Of a DNA stretch of 64,000 bases, positions 27,408 through 36,384 are shown in pieces. The first letter of the stretch is position 1. Each line of letters starts with the position of its first letter. The DNA comes from Acidimicrobiales bacterium (GTDB lineage Bacteria > Actinomycetota > Acidimicrobiia > Acidimicrobiales > MedAcidi-G1). Position numbers and translations under genes: made by a program. The notes beneath the pieces are model-generated. The model was not told the origin of the DNA. It did not search any database and saw only the letters and a list, made by a program, of their open reading frames with translations. The DNA lies in assembly GCA_014239855.1 (NCBI GenBank), contig JAAZXY010000008.1, positions 1 through 64,000 on the forward strand, written 5' to 3'.

Positions 27408-28136
27408 ATGACCGAGATCCCCGAACACCTCAGGAAGCGGGCCGAAGCCGCCAAGGCCAAGGCCCAGGGCGAGGCCGCACCGTCGGCCGGCGATGCTGCT
27501 CCCGCGGCCGCGGCATCGGGCGACGACAAGATCCCCAGCCATCTGCTGGACCGTGGCACCGCGGCGGCCGACCAGCCGGCTCCCTCTGCCGGCTCCGCCG
27601 GTGGTGGACTGGCCGCCCCCGCAGGCAGCAGTGGTCCCGACGGGCACAACCAGCGTCTGCTGACCGTCGTCAAGTCCGGCTCCATTCAGGACACCAAGGC
27701 CACCCCGCAGGACAAGGTCCACGTGTGGCCGCACCTCCTGCTGGCCGAGTTCCTCGCTGCGCTGGCCGTCACCCTGTTCACGCTGCTGTTCTCGATCTTC
27801 GTGAACGCCCCGCTACTCGAACTGGCCGACTTCAACAAGACGCCGAACCCGTCCAAGGCACCGTGGTACTTCCTGGGCCTGCAGGAACTGCTCACCATGT
27901 TCCACCCGATGGTGGCCGGCGTGACCATTCCCGGCATCGGCCTCATCGTGCTGGTCATGGCGCCCTACATGGACAAGAACCCCTCCAAGCGTCCCGAAGA
28001 CCGCAAGTTCGCCATCTCGTTGATGACCGTGCACCTCATGTTCTGGTCGGTGCTGGTGATGATCGGGTCCTTCTTCCGGGGCCCGGGCTTCAACTTCATC
28101 TTCCCGTGGAACTCCGGCCTCTTCTTCGAGCTGTGA
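27408..28136 (+). CDS. Cytochrome b C-terminal half (subunit IV-like) with extended N-terminus
   Basis: KVHVWPHLLLAEFLAALAVTLFTLLFSIFVNAPL, NPSKAPWYFLGLQELLTMFHPMVAGVTIPG. Confidence 0.93.
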   Translation: MTEIPEHLRKRAEAAKAKAQGEAAPSAGDAAPAAAASGDDKIPSHLLDRGTAAADQPAPSAGSAGGGLAAPAGSSGPDGHNQRLLTVVKSGSIQDTKATPQDKVHVWPHLLLAEFLAALAVTLFTLLFSIFVNAPLLELADFNKTPNPSKAPWYFLGLQELLTMFHPMVAGVTIPGIGLIVLVMAPYMDKNPSKRPEDRKFAISLMTVHLMFWSVLVMIGSFFRGPGFNFIFPWNSGLFFEL

Positions 28137-28192
28137 TCGCCATGGAACCCTTCACCCCGTCCGCCATCCCGATGAACCACAGGAGCTGACCC

Positions 28193-29083
28193 GTGGGCGT
28201 CGTCATTGCCGTCATCCTTCTCCTCGTCCTGGCCGTGGCTGTTCTGGCCGGGGCCTCCCGTCGCCGCGACCGCGGTGCGGCCGGCTTGTCCCGTGAGGCA
28301 CGCCGCCGGGACGTGACCAACCCCCTGCTGGCCAACTCCCAGCCGGGTGGTTCCGACACCGAGTCGGCCCCGTCCGGTCGCGACGTCGAGGCGGCTGCGG
28401 CCGCCGCACGATCCGGGTCCGATCTGGTGGCCGTGGAGTCCGCCCCGGTCGAGCCGTTCGTGGCTCCCGACCCGGGCGCCGTCGGCGTGAGCCGACGCCA
28501 GTTCTTCAACCGGAGCCTCGTGGGCATGATGGGCTTCGGTCTCTCGGGCTTCGGTGGCGCCAGCATCGCCTTCCTGTGGCCCCAGGGCGTGAGCGGTTTC
28601 GGCTCCAAGATCAAGGTGGGCAACGTCGTCGAGCTGTTGGCCGACATCACCGCCAACAACGGCTTCCTGTACAAGCCCGAGGGTCGGATGTGGATCACCG
28701 CCTACCCGAACGGCGCCGTCGAGAAGGCCAGAGCCACGTACTCGTCTCCCGAGCTGGCCGGCATGACGGCCGGCGTGGACGGCGGTTTCGACGCCGGCAT
28801 CATCGCCCTCTACCAGAAGTGCCCCCATCTGGGCTGCCGGGTCCCGAACTGCGTGTCGTCGCAGTGGTTCGAGTGCCCGTGCCACGGTTCGCAGTACAAC
28901 CAGGTCGGTGAGAAGCGAGGCGGCCCGGCTCCCCGGGGCATGGATCGCTTCGCCATGTCGGTGACCGACGGTGTTCTCACCGTGGATACCGGCACCATTG
29001 TCCAGGGACCCCCGATTGGTACGAACACCACCGGCCAGGAGGCCGAGGGTCCGAACTGCATCGGACAGGCCGACGGCCACTAG
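28193..29083 (+). CDS. Rieske [2Fe-2S] protein of the bc complex
   Basis: CPHLGCRVPNCVSSQWFECPCHGSQYNQ; Tat-like SRRQFFNRS before a hydrophobic helix; extra N-terminal TM. Confidence 0.95.
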   Translation: MGVVIAVILLLVLAVAVLAGASRRRDRGAAGLSREARRRDVTNPLLANSQPGGSDTESAPSGRDVEAAAAAARSGSDLVAVESAPVEPFVAPDPGAVGVSRRQFFNRSLVGMMGFGLSGFGGASIAFLWPQGVSGFGSKIKVGNVVELLADITANNGFLYKPEGRMWITAYPNGAVEKARATYSSPELAGMTAGVDGGFDAGIIALYQKCPHLGCRVPNCVSSQWFECPCHGSQYNQVGEKRGGPAPRGMDRFAMSVTDGVLTVDTGTIVQGPPIGTNTTGQEAEGPNCIGQADGH

Positions 29084-29116
29084 TCCGTCGAGACGCACGA
29101 GATCGCAGAGACACCG

Positions 29117-30313
29117 ATGAGCACACTTCTCCTCGCAAGCACCCAACGGACCATCGGCTGGGTCCTCGCGTCCGTGGTCCTGGTGGGTATGGGCGTCTAC
29201 CTGTTGTTCAGCTTCCGCATCGGCAAGCGCGAGGTCGGGTCCGAGATCGACCTGGCTCCCAACCGGGTCCGGCACGCTGACGACGACGAGCTTGAGACCC
29301 GCTTCCTGGACCGCAACCTGGCCTGGTCGCTGGTCCTGCTCACCGTGGTCTCCATGATCCTTCCCATCTACTGGCTCATGGAGCCGGCCCGTCAGGACAA
29401 CGCGGCCTACGGATGGGTCAAGCGGTTCGAGGGGCGTGGAGCGAAGACCTTCGAAGAGGCGTGTGTGAGCTGCCACGGTCCGGGCGGCGTGGGTGGTGTC
29501 GCCCAGTTCACGCTCACCGATGCCAATGGTGGTTTCGTGGCCCAGGTCGAGTGGAAGGCCCCGGCGCTCACCACGGTCCTGAGCCGGTTCGACGAATCCG
29601 AGGTCCGTCGGATTCTCGATTACGGCCGACCCGGTACGCCGATGCCCGCTTGGGGACTGCCCGGCGGCGGACCGTTGACCTCCCAGCAGGTCCACCAGCT
29701 CGTCGTCTACCTGCGTTCCGTCCAGTTGACGCCCGAGGAAGCGGCGGCCGAGGTGACCAGCGGTCTGCAGGCCGGGGCACGGGGCATCGTCACCTCCCGG
29801 GATCCGGGCCTGACCGACGCCCATGACATCGACGCGGCCATCGAGGCCTGGCTCGCCCAGGCGGCCGACCCGTCCAGCAGCGACTACGCGGCCTACGGAG
29901 AACTGTTGTTCAACAACCCGGCTGCCCAGGGCGCCAACAGTTGCGCCCGCTGCCACACGCCCGGTTTCTCCTACGGCGCATCCAGCGATGAGGCCGCCGC
30001 CGAGCTCATGGCCGAGTGGCCCCGTCTGGCCGAGGCCGGTGTGCTCACCGGCTACCGCCCGGGAGCCGGTCACGTCGGACCTGCGCTGGTGGGCATCGAG
30101 ACCCACTTCCCGACGGCCGGCGGTCACGAGGACTTCGTCCGAACCGGCTCGGAGGTGGGCTCCGGCTACGGAAACGCCCGCCCCGGCACCGGAGCCATGC
30201 CCGGCTTCGGTGGCCGTTCCGATGACCTGAATGTGATCGGGACCGTCGTGCGGTCCCGCATCCTGACCCCTGAACAGATCGCGGCGATCGTGGCCTACGA
30301 GAGGAGCCTCTGA
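29117..30313 (+). CDS. Membrane-bound diheme cytochrome c
   Basis: Two N-terminal TM segments; CVSCHG and CARCHT. Confidence 0.92.
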   Translation: MSTLLLASTQRTIGWVLASVVLVGMGVYLLFSFRIGKREVGSEIDLAPNRVRHADDDELETRFLDRNLAWSLVLLTVVSMILPIYWLMEPARQDNAAYGWVKRFEGRGAKTFEEACVSCHGPGGVGGVAQFTLTDANGGFVAQVEWKAPALTTVLSRFDESEVRRILDYGRPGTPMPAWGLPGGGPLTSQQVHQLVVYLRSVQLTPEEAAAEVTSGLQAGARGIVTSRDPGLTDAHDIDAAIEAWLAQAADPSSSDYAAYGELLFNNPAAQGANSCARCHTPGFSYGASSDEAAAELMAEWPRLAEAGVLTGYRPGAGHVGPALVGIETHFPTAGGHEDFVRTGSEVGSGYGNARPGTGAMPGFGGRSDDLNVIGTVVRSRILTPEQIAAIVAYERSL

Positions 30314-31323
30314 TGGACACCCTGGTCACGATGGCCGGGTTGGCCTGGGATCCCGAGATCCGGGGCATCCTCACCGTCGCCACCGGCTTCGCGGTCCTCA
30401 TGGGGTCGATCTGGCTGATCGTCGTCACCAACTCCGGTATCCGGCTGGCCACGCTGATGTCGGCCGCCGCCCTCATGGGTTGGATGGTCATCCTGGGCAG
30501 CGCCTGGTGGATGTACGGCTCCGGTTGGAAGGGCGACGCCCCGAGCTGGAAGACCGTGGACATCAACGTGGGTGATCTGGGGGCCAGCGGCCTCCTCTAC
30601 GCCCGTGAGCTGCCCAACCCGGACGAGATCCCGTCGGCCTACGAGCTGGTCGTGGCCTCCGGCGACCTCGTGGCCGTGGCTGAGTTCGACACGCTCCCCA
30701 GTGCCGTCGACAATCCGGACCTCCCGGCTGAGTCGCTCGATGCGCTGCGAGCCGATCGGCAGTTGCGAAACGAGACCATCACCCGATCCGAGCTGGCTGC
30801 CGTGGCCCGCAACGTGACCGATGCCGCCGGCCTCCGCTCCGTCGGGCCATGGCGCCTCCTGTCCACCAGCGAGGCCGGTGACGCCCAGGCTCAGGCGTCG
30901 GCCGACGTACTGGCCCACCCTGATCTCGGGTTCGCCAGCTCGGCTGACTACAAGCTGCTCGACTCCTACACCATGGGTGGCAAGCCCTCGCTGACCGACG
31001 ACCCGAACCGCTGGGACCGGATCAGCCACTGGATCACCAGTTCGGCTCGACTCACCCACCCGACCCGCTACACGGTGGTGCAGCTCCAGGGGGTGCTCCA
31101 CCAGGACGTTCCCGCCGGCGTGGCCCCGCCCCGTCCGGTGGTCGATCCCGGTGAGCCGGTCGTGTCGGTCGTGATGATCCGAGACCTCGGATGGGTCCGC
31201 CTGCGGCCCGCACTGGTCACCATCGGTTCGTTGCTGGTCTTCCTGGCCCTCTGCTACTGGCTCCACGTGCGTGACAAGGAGCTCATGGAGCGGCGCAGGG
31301 AGTTCGAGACCAGTACCGCCTGA
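30313..31323 (+). CDS. Hypothetical membrane protein, last gene of the bc-complex operon
   Basis: 336 aa, two N-terminal and one C-terminal TM segments; start overlaps the cytochrome c stop. Confidence 0.8.
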   Translation: MDTLVTMAGLAWDPEIRGILTVATGFAVLMGSIWLIVVTNSGIRLATLMSAAALMGWMVILGSAWWMYGSGWKGDAPSWKTVDINVGDLGASGLLYARELPNPDEIPSAYELVVASGDLVAVAEFDTLPSAVDNPDLPAESLDALRADRQLRNETITRSELAAVARNVTDAAGLRSVGPWRLLSTSEAGDAQAQASADVLAHPDLGFASSADYKLLDSYTMGGKPSLTDDPNRWDRISHWITSSARLTHPTRYTVVQLQGVLHQDVPAGVAPPRPVVDPGEPVVSVVMIRDLGWVRLRPALVTIGSLLVFLALCYWLHVRDKELMERRREFETSTA

Positions 31324-31370
31324 CCTCGTGACCAATTCCGTGGTCATGGGTGGGACCGGGGACGAGTGAC

Positions 31371-31859
31371 GTGCTCGGCCAGTACCTGCCCATCATCGTC
31401 CTCCTGATCCTGGCGTTCCTGTTCGCCGCCCTCAGCTTCGTCGCGTCGCGCCTTCTGGCTCCCCGCAGCCCGAACGACCGCAAGGCCGCGCCCTACGAGT
31501 GCGGGATCATCCCGGGTCGCGAGACTCCGGAACGCTTCCCGGTGCGCTTCTTCCTCGTGGCGATGATCTTCATCGTCTTCGACATCGAGATCATCTTCTT
31601 CTACCCGTGGGCCATTGCCCATGACGGCCTGGGCCTGTTCGGCCTGGTGTCGGTCCTCATCTTCTCGGCCGCCGTGTTCGAGTCGTTCGTGTACCTGATC
31701 GGAAACGGCGCCCTCGAGTGGGGTCCGGTACGCCGGGTCCGCCAGGCCGTGTCACCGCATCGCACCTCGTCGTCCACCATCCGGCGGGCCGGCGTACGTG
31801 AGGTCGGTCTGGAAGGTCGGGTGCCGATGGGTTCCGACGGGCGAGAGCAGGCCGCCTGA
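31371..31859 (+). CDS. nuoA: NADH-quinone oxidoreductase subunit A (copy 1)
   Basis: [42 protein letters not shown]; start uncertain (GTG 31350 or 31371). Confidence 0.94.
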   Translation: MLGQYLPIIVLLILAFLFAALSFVASRLLAPRSPNDRKAAPYECGIIPGRETPERFPVRFFLVAMIFIVFDIEIIFFYPWAIAHDGLGLFGLVSVLIFSAAVFESFVYLIGNGALEWGPVRRVRQAVSPHRTSSSTIRRAGVREVGLEGRVPMGSDGREQAA

Positions 31860-32467
31860 TGGTGCATCTTCCCGGTATCGGCGAAACCTCCGACGTGATG
31901 TCGAAGGGCCTCGAGGGCCTGGAGCACAACTTCGTCACGGCCAAGGTGGAGGACCTCGTCAAGTGGTCGCGGGCCCGGAGCTGCTGGCCGGCCACCTTCG
32001 GCCTGGCGTGCTGCGCCATCGAGATGATGGCCACCGGTGCCGCCCACTACGACCTGGCCCGCTACGGCATGGAGGTTTTCCGGGCCTCGCCTCGCCAGGC
32101 CGACCTGATGATCGTGGCCGGCCGGGTGTCCCAGAAGATGGCCCCCATCCTGCGTCAGATCTACGACCAGATGATGGAACCCAAGTGGGTCATCTCCATG
32201 GGCGTGTGTGCGTCCAGTGGCGGGATGTTCAACAACTACGCCATCGTCCAGGGCGTCGACCAGGTCGTCCCGGTGGACGTGTACGCCCCCGGTTGCCCGC
32301 CGGGTCCCGAGACCCTGATGCACGCCATCCTGACCCTGCACGACAACATCCAGAGCGGTGAACTGACCCGACGTCGCGAGGCCAATGACGGTGGCGCGGC
32401 CATCCAGGTCGACGTGCCGCCGGCTCCCGCCGAGACCGTGCAGCCCGTGGAACTGGGCACCCGATGA
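31859..32467 (+). CDS. nuoB: NADH-quinone oxidoreductase subunit B (copy 1)
   Basis: [53 protein letters not shown]. Confidence 0.97.
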   Translation: MVHLPGIGETSDVMSKGLEGLEHNFVTAKVEDLVKWSRARSCWPATFGLACCAIEMMATGAAHYDLARYGMEVFRASPRQADLMIVAGRVSQKMAPILRQIYDQMMEPKWVISMGVCASSGGMFNNYAIVQGVDQVVPVDVYAPGCPPGPETLMHAILTLHDNIQSGELTRRREANDGGAAIQVDVPPAPAETVQPVELGTR

Positions 32468-32952
32468 GCGACGGTCAGCTGCTCCACGGCGTGCCGGTGG
32501 TCGAGGCCACCGGGCAGGTCGTGGCGCACCCGACGGTCGACCAGTGGCTGGACACCGTGGCGGCCCTGAAGGCCGACGGCTTCTGCATGGCCATCGACGT
32601 GACCGCCGTGGACTACTCGGCCCATCCCGGCCGTACCGACCTGCCCGAGGGCGTGACGCCCGAGCGCTTCGAGGTGGTGGCCGCCTTCATCGATCACGCC
32701 GGCGGTCGACGGGTCCGCCTGCGGGCCCAGGTGCCCGAGGCCGACCCCGTGGTGCCGTCGTTGTTCGACCTGTTCCCGGGCACCGAGGCCATGGAGCGCG
32801 AGGCCTGGGACCTGGTGGGCGTGGCCTTCGACGGCCATCCCGACCACACCCGGATCCTGATGCCCGAGGACTGGGAGGGCCACCCGCTTCGTCGCGACGT
32901 GGCCATTGGCCGTATCCCGGTCCAGTTCAAGGATGCACCGGCCGCCCGATGA
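32464..32952 (+). CDS. nuoC: NADH-quinone oxidoreductase subunit C (copy 1)
   Basis: [51 protein letters not shown]. Confidence 0.96.
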   Translation: MSDGQLLHGVPVVEATGQVVAHPTVDQWLDTVAALKADGFCMAIDVTAVDYSAHPGRTDLPEGVTPERFEVVAAFIDHAGGRRVRLRAQVPEADPVVPSLFDLFPGTEAMEREAWDLVGVAFDGHPDHTRILMPEDWEGHPLRRDVAIGRIPVQFKDAPAAR

Positions 32953-34316
32953 CCGACGTGACCAGTTCCCTGACCGGCCCCCCGGTCGGCGAGCCAACCG
33001 CTGACACCCATGAAGAGGCTCCGGCCCCTGATCTGGGTTCGGCCGAACGCGTCCTGCGCCGCGACGATTCGAGCGCCGTGCTCCGGCTGAGTGAGGCCGA
33101 GGCCGCCGTCCTGGCCGGTCACCCCGATGATCCGCCCACCGGCGATGCCGCCGACCAGCGGATGATCCTCAACATGGGCCCGTCGCACCCGTCCACCCAC
33201 GGCGTGCTGCGCCTCATGCTGGAGATGGAGGGCGAGACGATCCTGCGGACCAAGCCGGTCATCGGCTACCTCCACACCGGTATGGAGAAGACCGCCGAGG
33301 ACCTCACCTACCTGCAGGGTCCGACCAACGTCACCCGCATGGACTACGCCGCCCCGCTGTTCTCCGAGTTGGCCTTCTCGCTGGCCGTCGAACAGCTGTT
33401 GGGCATCGACGTGCCGCCCCGGGCCACGTGGATCCGCATGCTCATGTGCGAGCTGAACCGGGCCGCCTCCCACCTGCTGTTCCAGGCCACCAACGGCATG
33501 GACCTGGGCGCCGTGTCCATGATGATCTACGGCTGGCGCGAGCGCGAAGAGGTACTGCGGTTCTTCGAGAAGGTCACCGGCCTCCGGATGAACCACAACT
33601 ACATCCGTCCGGGAGGCGTCGCCGCCGATCTTCCCGATGGCTGGCAGGACGACCTCCGTCGGCTCCTCGACCTGATCCCGCCCCGCCTCGACGAGTACGA
33701 CACCCTGCTCACCGGGCAGCCCATCTTCCGCGAGCGGCTCCAGGGCGTGGGCGTCATGACGCCCGCCGAGGCCCTCGCCCTGTCGGCCACCGGACCCATC
33801 CTGCGGTCCACCGGTTACGCCTGGGACCTGCGTCGCGACCAGCCCTACCTGGCCTACGACGAGGTGGAGTTCGACGTCATCGTGGGCACCCACGGCGACT
33901 CGTTCGACCGCTACGCCATCCGTCTCAACGAGATCCGGGAGTCACTGCGGATCGTCGAACAGATCATCGACCTGATGCCCGACGGTGACTACCGGACCCA
34001 GGACAAGAAGGTCACCCCGCCGCCGCGTGCCCGCATCGACGAGTCGATGGAGGCCCTCATCCACCACTTCAAGATCTTCACCGAGGGTTTCCACGTGCCG
34101 GAGGGCGAGACGTACGCCGCCGTGGAGTCGCCTCGTGGCGAACTGGGTTGCTACCTGGTGTCCGACGGTGGGCCGAAGCCCTACCGGATGCACATCCGGG
34201 GTCCCAGCTTCGTGAACCTGCAGACCCTGCCGCACCTGATGGAAGGTGGCCTGATCGCCGACGGCGTGGCCGTCGTGTCGTCGGTCGACCCCATCATGGG
34301 GGAGGTCGACCGATGA
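32949..34316 (+). CDS. nuoD: NADH-quinone oxidoreductase subunit D (copy 1)
   Basis: LNMGPSHPSTHGVLRLMLEMEGETILRTKPVIGYLHTGMEK; C-terminal DPIMGEVDR. Confidence 0.97.
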   Translation: MTDVTSSLTGPPVGEPTADTHEEAPAPDLGSAERVLRRDDSSAVLRLSEAEAAVLAGHPDDPPTGDAADQRMILNMGPSHPSTHGVLRLMLEMEGETILRTKPVIGYLHTGMEKTAEDLTYLQGPTNVTRMDYAAPLFSELAFSLAVEQLLGIDVPPRATWIRMLMCELNRAASHLLFQATNGMDLGAVSMMIYGWREREEVLRFFEKVTGLRMNHNYIRPGGVAADLPDGWQDDLRRLLDLIPPRLDEYDTLLTGQPIFRERLQGVGVMTPAEALALSATGPILRSTGYAWDLRRDQPYLAYDEVEFDVIVGTHGDSFDRYAIRLNEIRESLRIVEQIIDLMPDGDYRTQDKKVTPPPRARIDESMEALIHHFKIFTEGFHVPEGETYAAVESPRGELGCYLVSDGGPKPYRMHIRGPSFVNLQTLPHLMEGGLIADGVAVVSSVDPIMGEVDR

Positions 34317-34972
34317 GCTGGTTCGACGCCACCCACGAGCGGATCGCCCGTGAGATCCTGGCCCGCTACCCGAAGCCGAAGTCGGCTGTCATCCCGTTGC
34401 TCCACCTCGCCCAGGAGCAGGAGGGTTGGGTCACCCCCGAAGCCATGGTCGAGATCGCCGATCTGACCGGCACCACGGCCGCCGAGGTGCTGGGTACCGG
34501 CAGCTTCTACGAGATGTTCAAGTTCCATCCGGTGGGCCGGTACGTGGTCAACGTCTGCACCAACGTGTCCTGCCAGTTGCTGGGCGGCGAGGAACTCCTG
34601 GACCATGCCGAGGCGACCCTCGGGGTGAGGGCCGGTGGCACCACCGACGACGGCCTGTTCACCGTCGAGGACGTGGAGTGCGTGGCCGCCTGCACCGAGG
34701 CGCCGTGCTTCACCGTGAACTACCGCTACTTCCACCGGGCCGATACCGACATCTTCGACGAGGTGGTGGCCGACCTCCGGGCCGGACGCAGCCCGTTGGC
34801 CCGGGGAGCGGCAGGCGACGACGGTGAGATCCCCGACCACGGCACGCTGGGCCGGGTCCGTCAGCAGGTGCCCGCGGATCGTCGGGCCGGCGTGGTCCCC
34901 CCCGAGGACGTCACCGGGCCGCCGGCCTGGATGCCAGTTGCCGTGGACGCCGGAGAGGGGGCGGCATCGTGA
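34313..34972 (+). CDS. nuoE: NADH-quinone oxidoreductase subunit E
   Basis: VVNVCTNVSCQLLGG, VEDVECVAACTEAPCFTVN. Confidence 0.96.
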   Translation: MSWFDATHERIAREILARYPKPKSAVIPLLHLAQEQEGWVTPEAMVEIADLTGTTAAEVLGTGSFYEMFKFHPVGRYVVNVCTNVSCQLLGGEELLDHAEATLGVRAGGTTDDGLFTVEDVECVAACTEAPCFTVNYRYFHRADTDIFDEVVADLRAGRSPLARGAAGDDGEIPDHGTLGRVRQQVPADRRAGVVPPEDVTGPPAWMPVAVDAGEGAAS

Positions 34973-36384
34973 CCGGCGCCTACGTCTCCCATGCCGCGGG
35001 CTACGTCGACAACGGCGGACCGAAGGTCGTCACGTCCCGCTTTGCCCACGAGGACTCCTTCACCCTGGAACGCTCTCTGGCCACCGGTGGCTACGAGGGA
35101 CTGCGGGCCGCGCTGGCCATGACCCCCGACGCCGTGCACGGCCAGGTCCGCGAGGCCACCCTGCTGGGCCGAGGCGGTGCCGGATTCCCGGCCGGCGTCA
35201 AGTGGGGCTTCTGCCCCGAGGGCGTGTGGCCCCGGTACCTGGTGGTCAACGGTGACGAGAGCGAGCCCGGCACCTACAAGGACCGCCTGCTCATGGAGCG
35301 CGATCCGCACCAGCTCATCGAGGGCTGCCTGATCGCGTGTTACGCCCTCGGCCTGTCGCAGTGCTTCCTGTACGTCCGGGGAGAGATGGCTCTGGCCCAG
35401 GAACGAATCGCCACGGCACTCAACGAGGCCTACGCCGCCGGTTACGTGGGCCGCAACGTGCTGGGCAGCGACCTCTCGGTCGACATCACCCTGCACTGGG
35501 GGGCCGGCGCCTACATCGTGGGCGAGGAGACGGCCCTCATCGAGAGCCTCGAGGGCAACCGGGGCATGCCCCGACTCAAGCCGCCGTACTTCCCGGCGGC
35601 CATCGGGCTGTACGGCCAGCCGACCATCGTCAACAACGTGGAGACGCTGGCCAACGTGCCGTGGATCATGAGCAACGGTGCGGCGGCCTACCGGGAGATG
35701 GGGTCGGAGACCTCGCCCGGCACCCGCCTGTTCGCCGTCTCGGGCCACGTGAACCGACCCGGCGTCTACGAGGTCGAACAGGGCGTGACCACGTTCCGTG
35801 ACCTGTTCTACGGCGAGGCGTTCTGTCAGGGCATCCGCGACGGCCACGAGCTGAAGATGTTCATCCCGGGCGGCGGATCCGCCCCCTGGTTCTTCACCGA
35901 GCACCTCGATCTGCCGTTGGAGGCCAAGGAGGTCGGCGCCGCCGGATCGATGCTGGGATCGGGCGCCATCATCGTGATGGACGAGACCACCGACGCCGTG
36001 AAGGCGTGCCACCGGATGGTGCGGTTCTTCGCCCGTGAGTCGTGTGGCAAGTGCTCACCGTGTCGGGAGGGGACCACCTGGGAGGAGAAGATCCTGGCCC
36101 GGATCCTCGACGGCCACGGCCGCCCGTCCGACATCGACCTGCTGCTCGACGTGGGTGACAACATCAGCCCCGGGCCGTACCCGGTGGCCGCCCATCCCGA
36201 CGAGGGGCTCGACGCCGTGCCGTTCCCGCCCCGCCAGACGACCATCTGTCCGTTGGGCCCTTCCTCGGTGGCGCCCATCACCTCGACCATCCGGCGGTTC
36301 CGCCACGAGTTCGAGGCCCGCATCACCCGCGGTGACGGCATTCCCGTGTCGGCGGCCGCCCCCGGTGGGGAGGTCGGCGCATGA
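34969..36384 (+). CDS. nuoF: NADH-quinone oxidoreductase subunit F
   Basis: LGRGGAGFPAGVKWGF, VVNGDESEPGTYKDR, ESCGKCSPCREGT. Confidence 0.97.
   Translation: MTGAYVSHAAGYVDNGGPKVVTSRFAHEDSFTLERSLATGGYEGLRAALAMTPDAVHGQVREATLLGRGGAGFPAGVKWGFCPEGVWPRYLVVNGDESEPGTYKDRLLMERDPHQLIEGCLIACYALGLSQCFLYVRGEMALAQERIATALNEAYAAGYVGRNVLGSDLSVDITLHWGAGAYIVGEETALIESLEGNRGMPRLKPPYFPAAIGLYGQPTIVNNVETLANVPWIMSNGAAAYREMGSETSPGTRLFAVSGHVNRPGVYEVEQGVTTFRDLFYGEAFCQGIRDGHELKMFIPGGGSAPWFFTEHLDLPLEAKEVGAAGSMLGSGAIIVMDETTDAVKACHRMVRFFARESCGKCSPCREGTTWEEKILARILDGHGRPSDIDLLLDVGDNISPGPYPVAAHPDEGLDAVPFPPRQTTICPLGPSSVAPITSTIRRFRHEFEARITRGDGIPVSAAAPGGEVGA

Noticed and set aside
26598-28136. Photosynthetic b6f complex
   Set aside because: The split cyt b resembles petB/petD layout, but no photosystem or chlorophyll genes are seen and the hem genes are general; a respiratory bc complex is more likely.
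27965-30127. 720-aa minus-strand ORF
   Set aside because: Antisense to the Rieske and cytochrome c genes, which carry clear cofactor motifs on the plus strand.
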